From: Providencia stuartii
Lineage (GTDB): Bacteria; Pseudomonadota; Gammaproteobacteria; Enterobacterales; Enterobacteriaceae
Assembly: GCF_029277985.1 (NCBI RefSeq)
Contig: NZ_CP119546.1
Span: 2,294,001 to 2,358,000 of the forward strand
Length of the DNA stretch: 64,000 nucleotides
Direction: 5' to 3'
Both the position numbers and the translations under genes were made by a program. This document shows positions 37,279 through 46,374 of this stretch, piece by piece. The notes under the pieces are model-generated. The model ran no database searches. It worked only from the letters and a program-made list of their open reading frames with translations, and was not told where the DNA came from. How positions within the stretch are numbered: the stretch's first letter is position 1; the number at the start of each line of letters is the position of its first letter.

Positions 37279-38433
37279 TTACGCTTCAGGACGTTTAGCA
37301 TCAAATCCACAAATCATTATTGAAATAACTAATACAAGAATACTCATCGCTCCCATGGTTAGTATTCCATAGTTCATCAATAACCATGACAATAAGGGTA
37401 ACATTGAAAATAGCACTATATTATTCAGGCTTTCCGATACTGCTAGCACTTGTCCTTTATTTTCACCACTTCGAGTCGCGATTATTGTTGTACTGAGTGG
37501 TGCAGCCATTCCCAGAAAATTGCCCCAAATCACTAAGCATAGTGTATGAGCTATTAATGGAAAATAGGCAAAAATAAACGTTGCCACCGCAATCGCCATC
37601 ATTGAAATCACGAGTAATAACCGTTGACTATCATTCAATAATAAATTGTTCAATTTACCGACAAGCAAATTACCTATAAATAAACCAGCACCAAACGCGC
37701 TGATAACAAGACCAATCAATGCACTATCTATTGCAAATTTATGTCGTAATATTTCCCCTGATAATAAAAAAATACTGACGGCCGTACCATTCCATAATGC
37801 TTTTGCACCAATAAAATGGGTAATTTTAGTATTACGTAGCCACTGAAAACTGCCCTGTGTTTTCAAAGTATGAATTTGTTTTGAAGAAGGAAGTATTTTA
37901 CATGCACAAAACCAAACGATCAGACTTCCGAGCGTCGTCATGATAAATGGTGCATACCATGTTAAATATTCTGTTAACACTCCGGCTAACACTGGGCCCG
38001 TAACAATTCCCACTGTCATACCAATCATTGCCGTTCCCATCGCAGAGGACTGCTGGCGAGAAGGAAAGATATCCGCAATTAAGGAAAAAATAGTTGGCAC
38101 AATCGCTGCTGATGCTAAGCCACCACAAATACGAAACAGCAGAGCTATCGTGAAGTTTGGAGAAGCAATAATGGCTAGACTATCTATTGCAAATAGAAAC
38201 ATAGCAACTAACAGTAATTTTCGTCGCTCAACTCTGTCAGAAAAATAACCTAATACTGGCGCACTAACCGCATAAGTCAGCGCATAAGCTGAAATTAGCC
38301 AAGATGCTTGTGCGCTAGTAACGGAAAACACCCCCGCTAGCGGCGTTAGCGTCGCCGATAACATAAATTCTGTTGTGCCGACTAAATAAACAGCGGCTGC
38401 AAAAACTAATAATAAATAACGGTTCGATTGCAT
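37279..38433 (-). CDS. MFS transporter (DHA1 family)
   Basis: A 384-residue, 12-helix transporter of the DHA1 (drug/sugar-efflux, AraJ/YdhP-like) branch: LLLVFAAAVYLVGTTEFMLSATLTPLAG at helix 1, motif A GYFSDRVERRKLLL, and GMTVGIVTGPVLAGVL with a motif-C-like G-x-x-x-G-P. ATG 38433 is preceded by AAGAGAA; the frame extends to a GTG at 38460. The next gene upstream on the same strand is a MocR regulator, separated by 270 bp and a terminator, so it is probably a separate unit. Substrate unknown. Confidence 0.88.
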   Translation of the reverse strand: MQSNRYLLLVFAAAVYLVGTTEFMLSATLTPLAGVFSVTSAQASWLISAYALTYAVSAPVLGYFSDRVERRKLLLVAMFLFAIDSLAIIASPNFTIALLFRICGGLASAAIVPTIFSLIADIFPSRQQSSAMGTAMIGMTVGIVTGPVLAGVLTEYLTWYAPFIMTTLGSLIVWFCACKILPSSKQIHTLKTQGSFQWLRNTKITHFIGAKALWNGTAVSIFLLSGEILRHKFAIDSALIGLVISAFGAGLFIGNLLVGKLNNLLLNDSQRLLLVISMMAIAVATFIFAYFPLIAHTLCLVIWGNFLGMAAPLSTTIIATRSGENKGQVLAVSESLNNIVLFSMLPLLSWLLMNYGILTMGAMSILVLVISIMICGFDAKRPEA

Positions 38434-38661
38434 AGGATTCTCTTGCGTAAATAAAAACACCCCGTTCTCTGCTGACGTTCAGTCACAGATATAAGCAAAA
38501 ATGATTAAATGTAGAGTTAAAACAAGACGTTAATAGTGATAATGAAAGACTTTGACGCGATATCAAAAAGCGAGGTGTTCAGAAATAAAGGGAAATGACG
38601 ATATAGAATTTGGGAGAGGTTATGAGTCTATCGAAGACAACATTTAGCGTCAAATAAAATA

Positions 38662-38690
38662 ATTGCACCCCATCACGACCAAGGTGCAAT
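38662..38690 (-). terminator. Intrinsic terminator of the MocR gene
   Basis: On the minus strand, ATTGCACC and GGTGCAAT (38683-38690 and 38662-38669) form an 8-bp stem followed by TATTTTATTTG. It lies 13 bp after the stop codon of the MocR regulator gene. Confidence 0.7.
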
Positions 38691-38702
38691 CTCATGGTTA
38701 CA

Positions 38703-40109
38703 CTATAAGCTGGCTAATTTTAATGTCTCACCTAATATCTTTAACCCATTACGGCGTCTCGGAATCAATGGTAATGCATAGTTAATTCGTAAATGATGAG
38801 TAAAACATCCTGCCGATGAAAAATGTTCTCCTGTAAGCACGATCACTTTATTTCGGTTTAGGACATCCATTAATTTACGGTTATCGACAGGTGGATGCTC
38901 AATCCATAAAGAAAATCCACCTTGTGGCCGAGAAATCCGCGTCATCGGTGGAAAATAGCTTTCCACTAACTCACGATACTGGCTTTGTAACGCCTCGTAA
39001 TGTTGTCGCATAGAGCGTAAATGCGGAAAATAGTGCCCTTCACGCAAAAAATTAGCGACCACTTGTTGCATAAATATTTCCCCCGAGCAATGAGATAAAT
39101 ATTTTAAATGCATGACTTTTTCTTTGTATTTACCCGGTATAACCCACCCCGTACGGACCCCTGGGGCAATGGTTTTAGAAAACGAGCTACAAAGGATCAC
39201 CCGACCTTCACTATCGAATGATTGTATTGTCGCTGGGCGTGGATATTCGTAAGCTAATCCAGCAAGCACATCATTTTCAATGATTGTCACACCATACTGA
39301 TTTGCCAACGCCAATAATTGTTGCTTATGTGTGTCAGGCATAGAACAGCCCATAGGATTATTGCAGGTGGGTGTGACGACAATAGCTTTCACAGGCCAAT
39401 GATGAAAAGCCTCTTGTACCCTTTTCAGTTTAATCCCTGTTTGCGGGTCTGTTGGGATCTCAATAATTTTCCTGCCCAACCCATACAGAGTTTGTAATAA
39501 CCCTGGAAAGGCGGGTGACTCAATCGCAATAACGTCATTACCTTGTGTACAAGCTTGAATAGATAATGATATTGATTGATGACCGCTAGTCGTCGTCACG
39601 ATGTCATCTGGAGTGAATGACGGTTTATGAGTAGAAATACTGTGAATTTGCTCGCGTAAAGCGAGTAATCCTTGTAAACAATCATACTCTAATACTAAGC
39701 TATTTTTACGACGGCTGATCATGTTGATTTCTTGCCACAACGGTTCCAACGTTTTGCTTTCAATATTAGGCACCGCGCAAGATAGCGAAGTAACGTTATC
39801 ACGTTGTTCTACACGCAAAAAATCAATAGTTGGGTTCCATTGAGCAATCTGAACTGGCTTTTGTATATAATTGACAGCCTTAGGCAATAGAGCTTCGTTT
39901 TTATTTGGGATGACAAAGTAACCTGATTTAGGGACCGCGTAAATCAACTGCATCTTTTCAAGTTCACGGTACGCAAGCTGAGCCGTGGTTAAACTCACCG
40001 CATGTTCACGCCCAATTTCCCTTACTGAAGGCAGTTTTTCACCACTCAAAAAATCCCCCCGATAAATTTTTTCTTGTAGTGTCTGCGCGATTTGCTTGTA
40101 CAGTAACAT
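38703..40109 (-). CDS. MocR-type (GntR HTH + aminotransferase) regulator
   Basis: A 468-residue regulator. The N-terminal winged HTH is GntR-like (LLYKQIAQTLQEKIYRGDFLSGEKLPSVREIGREHAVSLTTAQLAYRELE), followed by a fold-type I aminotransferase domain with the TTTSGHQSISLSIQAC cofactor pocket, IENDVLAGLAYE (Asp contacting PLP) and the Schiff-base Lys in SSFSKTIAPGVRTGW. MocR proteins such as PdxR, GabR and TauR sense PLP or an amino acid. A palindrome 38-70 bp upstream (40147-40179) plus a third half-site is the likely operator. A 53-codon gene lies divergently. Target genes cannot be named. Confidence 0.9.
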   Translation of the reverse strand: MLLYKQIAQTLQEKIYRGDFLSGEKLPSVREIGREHAVSLTTAQLAYRELEKMQLIYAVPKSGYFVIPNKNEALLPKAVNYIQKPVQIAQWNPTIDFLRVEQRDNVTSLSCAVPNIESKTLEPLWQEINMISRRKNSLVLEYDCLQGLLALREQIHSISTHKPSFTPDDIVTTTSGHQSISLSIQACTQGNDVIAIESPAFPGLLQTLYGLGRKIIEIPTDPQTGIKLKRVQEAFHHWPVKAIVVTPTCNNPMGCSMPDTHKQQLLALANQYGVTIIENDVLAGLAYEYPRPATIQSFDSEGRVILCSSFSKTIAPGVRTGWVIPGKYKEKVMHLKYLSHCSGEIFMQQVVANFLREGHYFPHLRSMRQHYEALQSQYRELVESYFPPMTRISRPQGGFSLWIEHPPVDNRKLMDVLNRNKVIVLTGEHFSSAGCFTHHLRINYALPLIPRRRNGLKILGETLKLASL

Positions 40110-40146
40110 CTTCCAGCCCTTTCACCGTTTCTCTATTGCGGTAATG

Positions 40147-40198
40147 TAATACAGATTTGTTCTTTTTTGATCTGTATTATGCAAAAAATAATATCTGT
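40147..40198. promoter_or_regulatory. MocR operator candidate (inverted repeat plus third half-site)
   Basis: Arms TAATACAGAT (40147-40156) and ATCTGTATTA (40170-40179) are perfect 10-bp inverted repeats separated by 13 bp. A further direct copy of the half-site, ATATCTGT (40191-40198), follows about two turns away. Three half-sites in mixed orientation are common for MocR regulators. Confidence 0.6.
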
Positions 40199-40260
40199 CA
40201 CTTTTTTGACATTATTTCCTATGCCAATCTAAAAATAGACATACAGCATAGGAACGCAAT

Positions 40261-40422
40261 ATGGAATACGAACATAATAGAAATGGCAAACATTATCCTT
40301 CATTTATCTTAGTCACTGCGATTATCTGGATAGCCAAAAAATTATTTTATTTAATAAAGAAAATTTATCATAATTTTAAGAATCGCAAAAAATATGAAAA
40401 ATATAAAGGTCAGAAAATATAA
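40261..40422 (+). CDS. Small basic single-span membrane peptide (53 residues)
   Basis: An ATG at 40261 with an AGGA Shine-Dalgarno eight bases upstream opens a 53-codon frame ending TAA at 40422. The peptide has a short polar start (MEYEHNRNGKHYP), one hydrophobic segment (SFILVTAIIWIAKKLFYLI, about residues 14-32) and a Lys/Tyr-rich tail (FKNRKKYEKYKGQKI), so it would insert as a single helix with a positive cytoplasmic end. It lies divergently next to the MocR gene and its operator, and may be its target. I recognise no family; it may also be chance, but the ribosome site and composition favour a real gene. Confidence 0.5.
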   Translation: MEYEHNRNGKHYPSFILVTAIIWIAKKLFYLIKKIYHNFKNRKKYEKYKGQKI

Positions 40423-40553
40423 ACTAAATAGATAAATAGTATTAGCATATAAAATATAAACCAACTTATTGATATAGTTTATTTTTAAACTAATCTGCAT
40501 GCATGCTTATAATATTGACCATACAAAAATAGAAATTTAATTTAGTCTATAGA

Positions 40554-41210
40554 TTAACGGGAGCTTAATAAAATTATTGGGCCTTCTTGTTGTATCACCC
40601 CCTGCTCCTTGAGTTTAAATAAAACTTTATCTAAATGACGGCGTGATGTACCTAAAATTGCAGCTAACGTTTCTCTTGGTAAACGAATTTGATGACTGGA
40701 TAGTTGGGTTAAAATATACAGGAGATTCTTTTCAATAGAGTCAACGGCTGTCATTAACCGTTGTTCTCCATTAATTAATGACCGTTTTGCTAATTGACGG
40801 TTTAAAAGAATGGATAAACGATGGTCTTGAGATAGCCAAACTAAAAAGCTGTCAGAGGGAATGCGGATAACTCGCGCATCTGTTAATGCAATAACATCAT
40901 AGCGATAGCCTGTTTGTTGACAAAGAGCTTCCATCTCACCAAGAAACTCCCCCTTATAACAGAAGGTAAGTGCAAGCTCTTTACCATTATCAGCAAGTTT
41001 ATTCACGACAAACTCGCCTTCAATAATAATGTAAGTGTATTTATTATCGGTGCCTTGATGGATTAACTTGTAACCTTCTTGCAGATGAATTGTACAAAAC
41101 GTATTTTTGACGGAAGGTGGCGCATGACGAAATAACCAATCAACATCGGGCAGGAGTTCTTGTTCACTAAACTTGAGCCACAATTCGCGAAAAGGCGTTT
41201 CATCCATCAT
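40554..41210 (-). CDS. Crp/Fnr family transcriptional regulator
   Basis: An about 218-residue regulator with a cyclic-nucleotide-binding-like beta-roll (KLIHQGTDNKYTYIIIEGEFVVNKL, then GEFLGEMEALCQQTG) and a C-terminal winged HTH, LPRETLAAILGTSRRHLDKVLFKLKEQGVIQ. There is no N-terminal Cys cluster, so it is not an Fnr-type iron-sulfur sensor, and the cAMP-contact residues of Crp are not obviously kept. The ATG at codon 4 of the longest frame is preferred because AGGTGG lies in front of it; a GTG nine bases earlier is possible. Last gene of the ahcY-nucleoside transporter unit, 9-19 bp after the transporter. Confidence 0.85.
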   Translation of the reverse strand: MMDETPFRELWLKFSEQELLPDVDWLFRHAPPSVKNTFCTIHLQEGYKLIHQGTDNKYTYIIIEGEFVVNKLADNGKELALTFCYKGEFLGEMEALCQQTGYRYDVIALTDARVIRIPSDSFLVWLSQDHRLSILLNRQLAKRSLINGEQRLMTAVDSIEKNLLYILTQLSSHQIRLPRETLAAILGTSRRHLDKVLFKLKEQGVIQQEGPIILLSSR

Positions 41211-41228
41211 ATATGCCACCTACCATTA

Positions 41229-42497
41229 TTAACCTAAAATTAATCCAGCAATTGCGCCATTCATCAGGTTAGCTAATATTGCCGCACCGAAGGCTTTAAA
41301 TGCGATACTGGTTAATTCGCCCCGACGTTCTGGACACATAGCACCAATTCCTCCTATCGCAATACCGATAGTGCCTATATTCGTAAAGCCACACAAAGCA
41401 AATGAAAGAATGACTTGTGTTTTCACGCTTAAGGCTTCTCCGGTAGCTGGGAGAATTGAACCATCTAAATAAGGCTGTAGATTAGCATATGCAATAAATT
41501 CATTGAATAGTACTTTTTGCCCTAGCAGCTGTCCTGCAAACTGTGCTTCAGTCCAATCGACACCTAATAACCAAGCCACTGGTGAAAATAACCAACCAAT
41601 CAGCTGAGTCAGCGAAATCTCATGGCCTGTAAAGCTCGTCGCCCACATCATTATGCCATCAAACATCGCGATAATTGCCAGTAACGCTAATAGCATACCT
41701 GCAATGTTTAACGCCATACTGACCCCAACACTAGCACCTTGAGTCACCGCATCAATACTATTGCGGTATTCTGACTTTTCCTCTTTCATCGAGTTAGCGC
41801 TCGTATGCTTATCACTGTTTTCCTTAGTTTCAGGATAAAACAGCTTCGCAAACAATAAACCAGCAGGTGCAGACATGAAAGATGCCGCTAATAAATATTC
41901 AATTTTTACACCATATTGCGCGTAACCTAATAGTACTGTGCCAGCAATTGATGCTATTCCTCCGACCAAAATGGTAAAAAACTCTGAGGAAGATAAATAT
42001 TTCAAATAAGGACGGATCACCAGTGGCGCTTCTGTAACACCAAGAAAAATGTTTGCAGCGGATGACATCGATTCTGCACGTGATGTGCCTAATAAACGAT
42101 GCAAAGCACCACCAATCAAAATGATCAGTTTTTGCATAATGCCAACATGGAACAACAGTGCAGATAACGCAGATAAGAATACCAATACAGGTAATACTTT
42201 AAACACAAAGATAAACCCATCAGCGCCAAGCAAATCAAACATCTTGTCTGTTGCCAAGCCACCTAATAAAAACTGAGTCCCTATTTGTGTGTAGTCTAAC
42301 AATGCAGTGACTTTATCAGCCATCCACATCATGACCTGTTTTCCAATAGGAAGATATAACATGCAAAATGCAAACGTAAATTGCATTAATAGTGCGATAG
42401 AAACGAGCCGTAGGCTAATCCTACGGCGGTTATTAGAACAAAGGTATGCAACCAACAGTATGACAGCAATACCTAAAAGGCTATTCAGTATCGACAT
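41229..42497 (-). CDS. Concentrative nucleoside transporter (CNT family, NupC/NupX-like)
   Basis: This 422-residue inner-membrane protein is a cation-coupled nucleoside symporter. Seen: the N-terminal GIAVILLVAYLCSNNRRRISLR, the substrate/cation motif ANIFLGVTEAPLVIRPYL, the KVLFNEFIAYANL element with the conserved N-E-F, and LCGFTNIGTIGIAIGGIGAMCPERRGE near the C-terminus, all CNT hallmarks. It lies 19 bp after ahcY and before the Crp/Fnr gene. Because AhcY releases adenosine, the carrier probably handles adenosine or related nucleosides. Confidence 0.92.
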   Translation of the reverse strand: MSILNSLLGIAVILLVAYLCSNNRRRISLRLVSIALLMQFTFAFCMLYLPIGKQVMMWMADKVTALLDYTQIGTQFLLGGLATDKMFDLLGADGFIFVFKVLPVLVFLSALSALLFHVGIMQKLIILIGGALHRLLGTSRAESMSSAANIFLGVTEAPLVIRPYLKYLSSSEFFTILVGGIASIAGTVLLGYAQYGVKIEYLLAASFMSAPAGLLFAKLFYPETKENSDKHTSANSMKEEKSEYRNSIDAVTQGASVGVSMALNIAGMLLALLAIIAMFDGIMMWATSFTGHEISLTQLIGWLFSPVAWLLGVDWTEAQFAGQLLGQKVLFNEFIAYANLQPYLDGSILPATGEALSVKTQVILSFALCGFTNIGTIGIAIGGIGAMCPERRGELTSIAFKAFGAAILANLMNGAIAGLILG

Positions 42498-42516
42498 TAG
42501 CGTTCTCCGACTATTT

Positions 42517-43764
42517 TTATTTCAGTTCGAAGGCGTTCAAATACTGATATTGTCTGTCACTAAGAGCATCAAAAGTGACACCCATATCTTGTAATTTTAA
42601 GCGAGCCACTTCACTGTCGATTTCATCAGAAACAGCATACACTTTCTTATCAAGATCATGCTTAAGCAAATACTCTGCACCTAATGCTTGTAAAGCAAAA
42701 CTCATGTCCATAATTTCAGCCGGATGACCATCTGCACAGGCGATATTGACTAATGCACCTCGACCTAACAGATAAACAGTACGACCATTTTTTAAGCAAT
42801 ACGCATCAATATTTTGACGAGCCTCATACGTCGAAACACTTAATGCTTGTAAGCCTTTCAAGTCTATTTCATCTTCAAAATGGCCTGTGTTACTGATAAT
42901 CGCCCCTTCTTTCATTAAACTAAAATGCGCCTCAGTTAATACATCACAGCAACCCGTAGCGGTCACAAAAATATCGCCTAATGGAGATGCTGCTTCCATG
43001 GTCATCACTTCAAAACCATCCATCTTCGCTTCAAGTGCTTTGATCGGATCAATTTCAGTAATAATGACTTCCGCACCTAATCCTTTTGCACGCATAGCAC
43101 AGCCTTTGCCACACCAGCCATAGCCTGCAACAACAACTTTTTTACCCGCAATCACTAGGTTAGTTGTTCGCATAATGCCATCAAATGTGGATTGGCCAGT
43201 ACCATAACGGTTATCAAATAAATGTTTGGATTGCGCACCATTAATAGAGATGACAGGGAAATTCAGTTCATGACTTTTCTCACGCGCTATCGCCCTTAAT
43301 ACACCCGTCGTTGTTTCTTCACATGCGCCAATGACATGATTCGCATATTCTGGATACACACTGTGTAACTCATGAACCAAATCACCGCCATCATCAATAA
43401 CAATATGAGGTTCACAGGCTAAGGTTTCTTTTACAAATTGTTGATATTCTTCACCACTCGCCCCATGAATAGCGAATGTATTAATACCATTTTTGACAAG
43501 TGCAGCCACAATATCGTCTTTCGTTGACATTGGATTGCTGCCAGTCACAGACACTTTGGCACCACCAGCCGCAAACACTTGCGCGAGATAAGCCGTTTTC
43601 GCCTCTAAATGAATCGACAAGGCAATGCGTTTGCCTGCAAAAGGTTTTTCTTCACTAAAACGCGCTTCTAAAGCGCGCAAAAGTGGCATATGCGCACGAA
43701 CCCAAGCAATTTTTTGTTCGCCTGAAGGAGCCAGAGATAAATCTTTATAAATGCTTGTAACCAT
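42517..43764 (-). CDS. ahcY: Adenosylhomocysteinase (S-adenosylhomocysteine hydrolase)
   Basis: A 415-residue NAD-dependent enzyme that reversibly splits S-adenosylhomocysteine into adenosine and homocysteine. Seen: the catalytic VIDDGGDLVHELH, GACEETTTGVLR, the K/D/N site in SKHLFDNRYGTGQS, the NAD Rossmann motif VVVAGYGWCGKGCAMRAKGLGAEVIITEIDP, and SNTGHFEDEID. It lacks the roughly 40-residue insertion and the HYRY C-terminus of many bacterial enzymes and ends more like the short archaeal/Thermotoga form. Enterobacteria normally use MtnN and LuxS instead, so this is an unusual acquisition. First gene of an operon with the nucleoside carrier and Crp/Fnr gene. Confidence 0.93.
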   Translation of the reverse strand: MVTSIYKDLSLAPSGEQKIAWVRAHMPLLRALEARFSEEKPFAGKRIALSIHLEAKTAYLAQVFAAGGAKVSVTGSNPMSTKDDIVAALVKNGINTFAIHGASGEEYQQFVKETLACEPHIVIDDGGDLVHELHSVYPEYANHVIGACEETTTGVLRAIAREKSHELNFPVISINGAQSKHLFDNRYGTGQSTFDGIMRTTNLVIAGKKVVVAGYGWCGKGCAMRAKGLGAEVIITEIDPIKALEAKMDGFEVMTMEAASPLGDIFVTATGCCDVLTEAHFSLMKEGAIISNTGHFEDEIDLKGLQALSVSTYEARQNIDAYCLKNGRTVYLLGRGALVNIACADGHPAEIMDMSFALQALGAEYLLKHDLDKKVYAVSDEIDSEVARLKLQDMGVTFDALSDRQYQYLNAFELK

Positions 43765-43814
43765 CTTAAATTCCTTTCACTATGTTGCTTCAAATGAAGA
43801 AAACATACAAAACG

Positions 43815-43824
43815 AACGATCGTT
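43815..43824. promoter_or_regulatory. Palindrome upstream of ahcY
   Basis: AACGATCGTT is a perfect 10-bp palindrome about 50 bp upstream of the ahcY ATG, within the likely promoter region. A role as an operator is possible but unproven. Confidence 0.25.
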
Positions 43825-43917
43825 ACAATAGGTCATTTGCCCATATCAGATTGAAAAAGTGTTAACAGGATATAATTATGGCAAACAATTTTTCTGAGTG
43901 ATTATTTATTAAACTCA

Positions 43918-44982
43918 TTACTTCTTTATTGCTTCCTTGTTTAGCAAGCTACGCTTACGTTCTATCCCCCAACGGTAGCCTGACAGCGATCCATCTGTTC
44001 GTACAACACGATGGCAAGGTATCGCAACCGCAAGCATGTTTGCCGCACACGCGCCAGCAACCGCTCGAATAGCTTTCGGATGACCAATTTGCTTTGCAAT
44101 GTCACTGTAACTCACTGTTGAGCCAACGGGGATCGTACGCAATGCTTGCCATACCCGCTGCTGAAACGCAGTGCCGCGAATATCTAAAGGCAAGTTTAAG
44201 CCAAGTTCAGGCGCTTCAATAAACCCAATCACTTTCGCAACCAGTTGTTCAAATTGGCTATCGCCACCTATTAATTCAGCTTGAGGAAATTTATCTTCTA
44301 AGTCTTGTAACAGCTTTTCAGGATCATCCCCCAGTAAAATAGCGCAAACCCCCACTGTGCTTTGAGCTACCAAAACATGGCCTAACGAGCACATCGCCAA
44401 TGCAAAATAAATGATTGAGCCATCGCCTCCCGCTTTCCAGGCTTTCGGCGTCATGCCTAAGCGTTCCGTTGCCGTTTCGTAAAATCGACTATTAGAACTG
44501 AATCCCGCATCATAAATAGCATCCGTAATACGTGGTTGTTGTTGTAACTGTTGCTGCAATTTGCCATGACGATGCGCATCCGCATACGCCTTCGGGGTTA
44601 GCCCTGTTTGCGCTTTAAATAAACGATGAAAATGATAACGACTGATCCCTACAACTGCGGCAAGTTCATCTAACTTCACCGTCGTATGACTCTGCTCAAT
44701 ATATCGACAAGCTTGGGCTATTTTTTCCTGATAAAACTGTTCAAGTTGAGCAGCCTCTTTACGACTACGTTTCCCCGCATGATAACCTTTGTCTATCGCT
44801 TGCTGTTCGTTATCAAAAAATTCGATATTATCTCGTTTGGGTAAACGCCCCGCCGCCGAGGGATGACAGTAAATTCTTGAGGTACGAACACCATAAACAA
44901 AATGACCATCCGCCGCTTTGTCACGGGCGACAATTGCTTGCCAACGCGCTTCATCACTTAACCATTTGTTTGTTGCTGTCAT
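43918..44982 (-). CDS. ada: Ada-type methyltransferase/regulator with damaged zinc site
   Basis: A 354-residue protein with the full Ada layout: N-terminal Ada zinc domain (about 5-78), an AraC-like HTH (CRYIEQSHTTVKLDELAAVVGISRYHFHRLFKAQTG), and a C-terminal O6-alkylguanine-DNA methyltransferase with the acceptor Cys in AVAGACAANMLAVAIPCHRVV. Aligned to E. coli Ada, whose zinc ligands are Cys38, 42, 69 and 72, this protein keeps only the first (Cys39); the others are Ala43, Gly70 and Ser73. Methylphosphotriester sensing is therefore probably lost, while O6-methylguanine repair should persist. ATG 44982 has GGAG seven bases upstream; the ATG six bases earlier is too close to it. Confidence 0.92.
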   Translation of the reverse strand: MTATNKWLSDEARWQAIVARDKAADGHFVYGVRTSRIYCHPSAAGRLPKRDNIEFFDNEQQAIDKGYHAGKRSRKEAAQLEQFYQEKIAQACRYIEQSHTTVKLDELAAVVGISRYHFHRLFKAQTGLTPKAYADAHRHGKLQQQLQQQPRITDAIYDAGFSSNSRFYETATERLGMTPKAWKAGGDGSIIYFALAMCSLGHVLVAQSTVGVCAILLGDDPEKLLQDLEDKFPQAELIGGDSQFEQLVAKVIGFIEAPELGLNLPLDIRGTAFQQRVWQALRTIPVGSTVSYSDIAKQIGHPKAIRAVAGACAANMLAVAIPCHRVVRTDGSLSGYRWGIERKRSLLNKEAIKK

Positions 44983-45067
44983 TGTCATACTCCAATCTGC
45001 CCTGTGTTACCGCCATTATTAAACTGATCAGGTGGCAACAAACTCCATCTCTTGCTTTTTAGTCCGA

Positions 45068-46252
45068 TTAATCACACAGACAAGAAGCTGGCTGACAAAC
45101 TTCTTTTCGTGAGTTTTGGCGTATTTTAAGCCATAAGGCGACAATACCGAGTAATGCGACTAAAGCTCCCATATAGCTTACCGTTGAATAATCGTAGCCA
45201 AATGATAATACGCTAGCACCAATCGCCGCACCAATGGCATTACCAAGATTAAATGCCCCCACATTCACAGAAGACGCTAAAGCTTGCGCTCCTTGTGCTG
45301 CTTTCATCACTAAGATTTGTAAAGGAGGCACCACACCAAAGCTAAAAATACTCCAAAATACTAGCCCAAACCCTGCACCGATCGTCGTTGTGCCAATAAT
45401 AGGAAAGATTGCCATGCTGAGCGCTAACATACCAAAGAAAACAAATAATGTTCCATACAACGATTTGTCTGCAAATAATCCACCGAGATAATTTCCTACC
45501 GTAAACCCTATCCCAACAATAATTAACATAAAGGTAATCATTTGGTCAGATGCGTTAATAAACTGCATTAGCATTGGCGTGATATAGGTATACAAGGTAA
45601 ACATAGCGCTTGCACCTAACACGGTACTCAGCATTCCTAGCATCACTTGAGGTTTGCGTAAAATACGTAATTCAGCGCGAACATGTATTGTTTGACCCGA
45701 TAGATGGCGAGGTAACGCTAGGATCAAACTGATCAAGGTCATCAGCCCCAACCCTGATATGACAAAGAAAGCGGGCCGCCAACCAATCACTTGCGTCAGT
45801 TTGGTCATGAATGGTACTCCGCCTATATTTGCAATCGTCAATCCCATAAACATCGCCGCAATCGCACTGGCTTGTTTACTTGGAGGAACAACATTCGCCG
45901 CCACTAATGCCCCTAATCCAAAAAAGGCCCCATGATTTAAGCTAGTAACCAGCCGAGAAAGTGACAGCGTCACCAAATCAGGCGACATCGCGGATAACAG
46001 ATTACCGAGCGTAAAGATGGACATAAGAAAAACGAGTGCATATTTAGGGGGATATTTAGCTAATACTAATGTCATGATAGGGGCTCCAACCATCACCCCC
46101 AATGCATAAATCATCACGATTGAGCCTACGGAAGGAATCGTCACGTTCAGGTTATCGGCGATATAAGGTAGCATTCCCATTGGCGAAAACTCAGTCACAC
46201 CGATAGCAAATGCGCCTATTGATAATGCTAATAGTGCTGTATTGATCTTCAT
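45068..46252 (-). CDS. MFS transporter YdhP-like (DHA1 family)
   Basis: A 394-residue, 12-helix MFS transporter. The N-terminus TALLALSIGAFAIGVTEFSPMGMLPYIADNL is diagnostic of the AraJ/YdhP/YdeA drug- and sugar-efflux branch; it is closest in memory to E. coli YdhP. The motif-A loop is degenerate. It is divergent from a LysR regulator with about 120 bp between starts, a usual arrangement for LysR control of an exporter. Substrate unknown. Confidence 0.88.
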   Translation of the reverse strand: MKINTALLALSIGAFAIGVTEFSPMGMLPYIADNLNVTIPSVGSIVMIYALGVMVGAPIMTLVLAKYPPKYALVFLMSIFTLGNLLSAMSPDLVTLSLSRLVTSLNHGAFFGLGALVAANVVPPSKQASAIAAMFMGLTIANIGGVPFMTKLTQVIGWRPAFFVISGLGLMTLISLILALPRHLSGQTIHVRAELRILRKPQVMLGMLSTVLGASAMFTLYTYITPMLMQFINASDQMITFMLIIVGIGFTVGNYLGGLFADKSLYGTLFVFFGMLALSMAIFPIIGTTTIGAGFGLVFWSIFSFGVVPPLQILVMKAAQGAQALASSVNVGAFNLGNAIGAAIGASVLSFGYDYSTVSYMGALVALLGIVALWLKIRQNSRKEVCQPASCLCD

Positions 46253-46374
46253 AGATTGACCTTACGAATAACTGTCTTATTTTATTGAATACATTAAAGA
46301 TGCGTGATTTTTTCATATTGATGTGTCTTGAAAAAGCCATTAAGGTAAGAAAAACTTTTGTTGGAATTGCAAAA

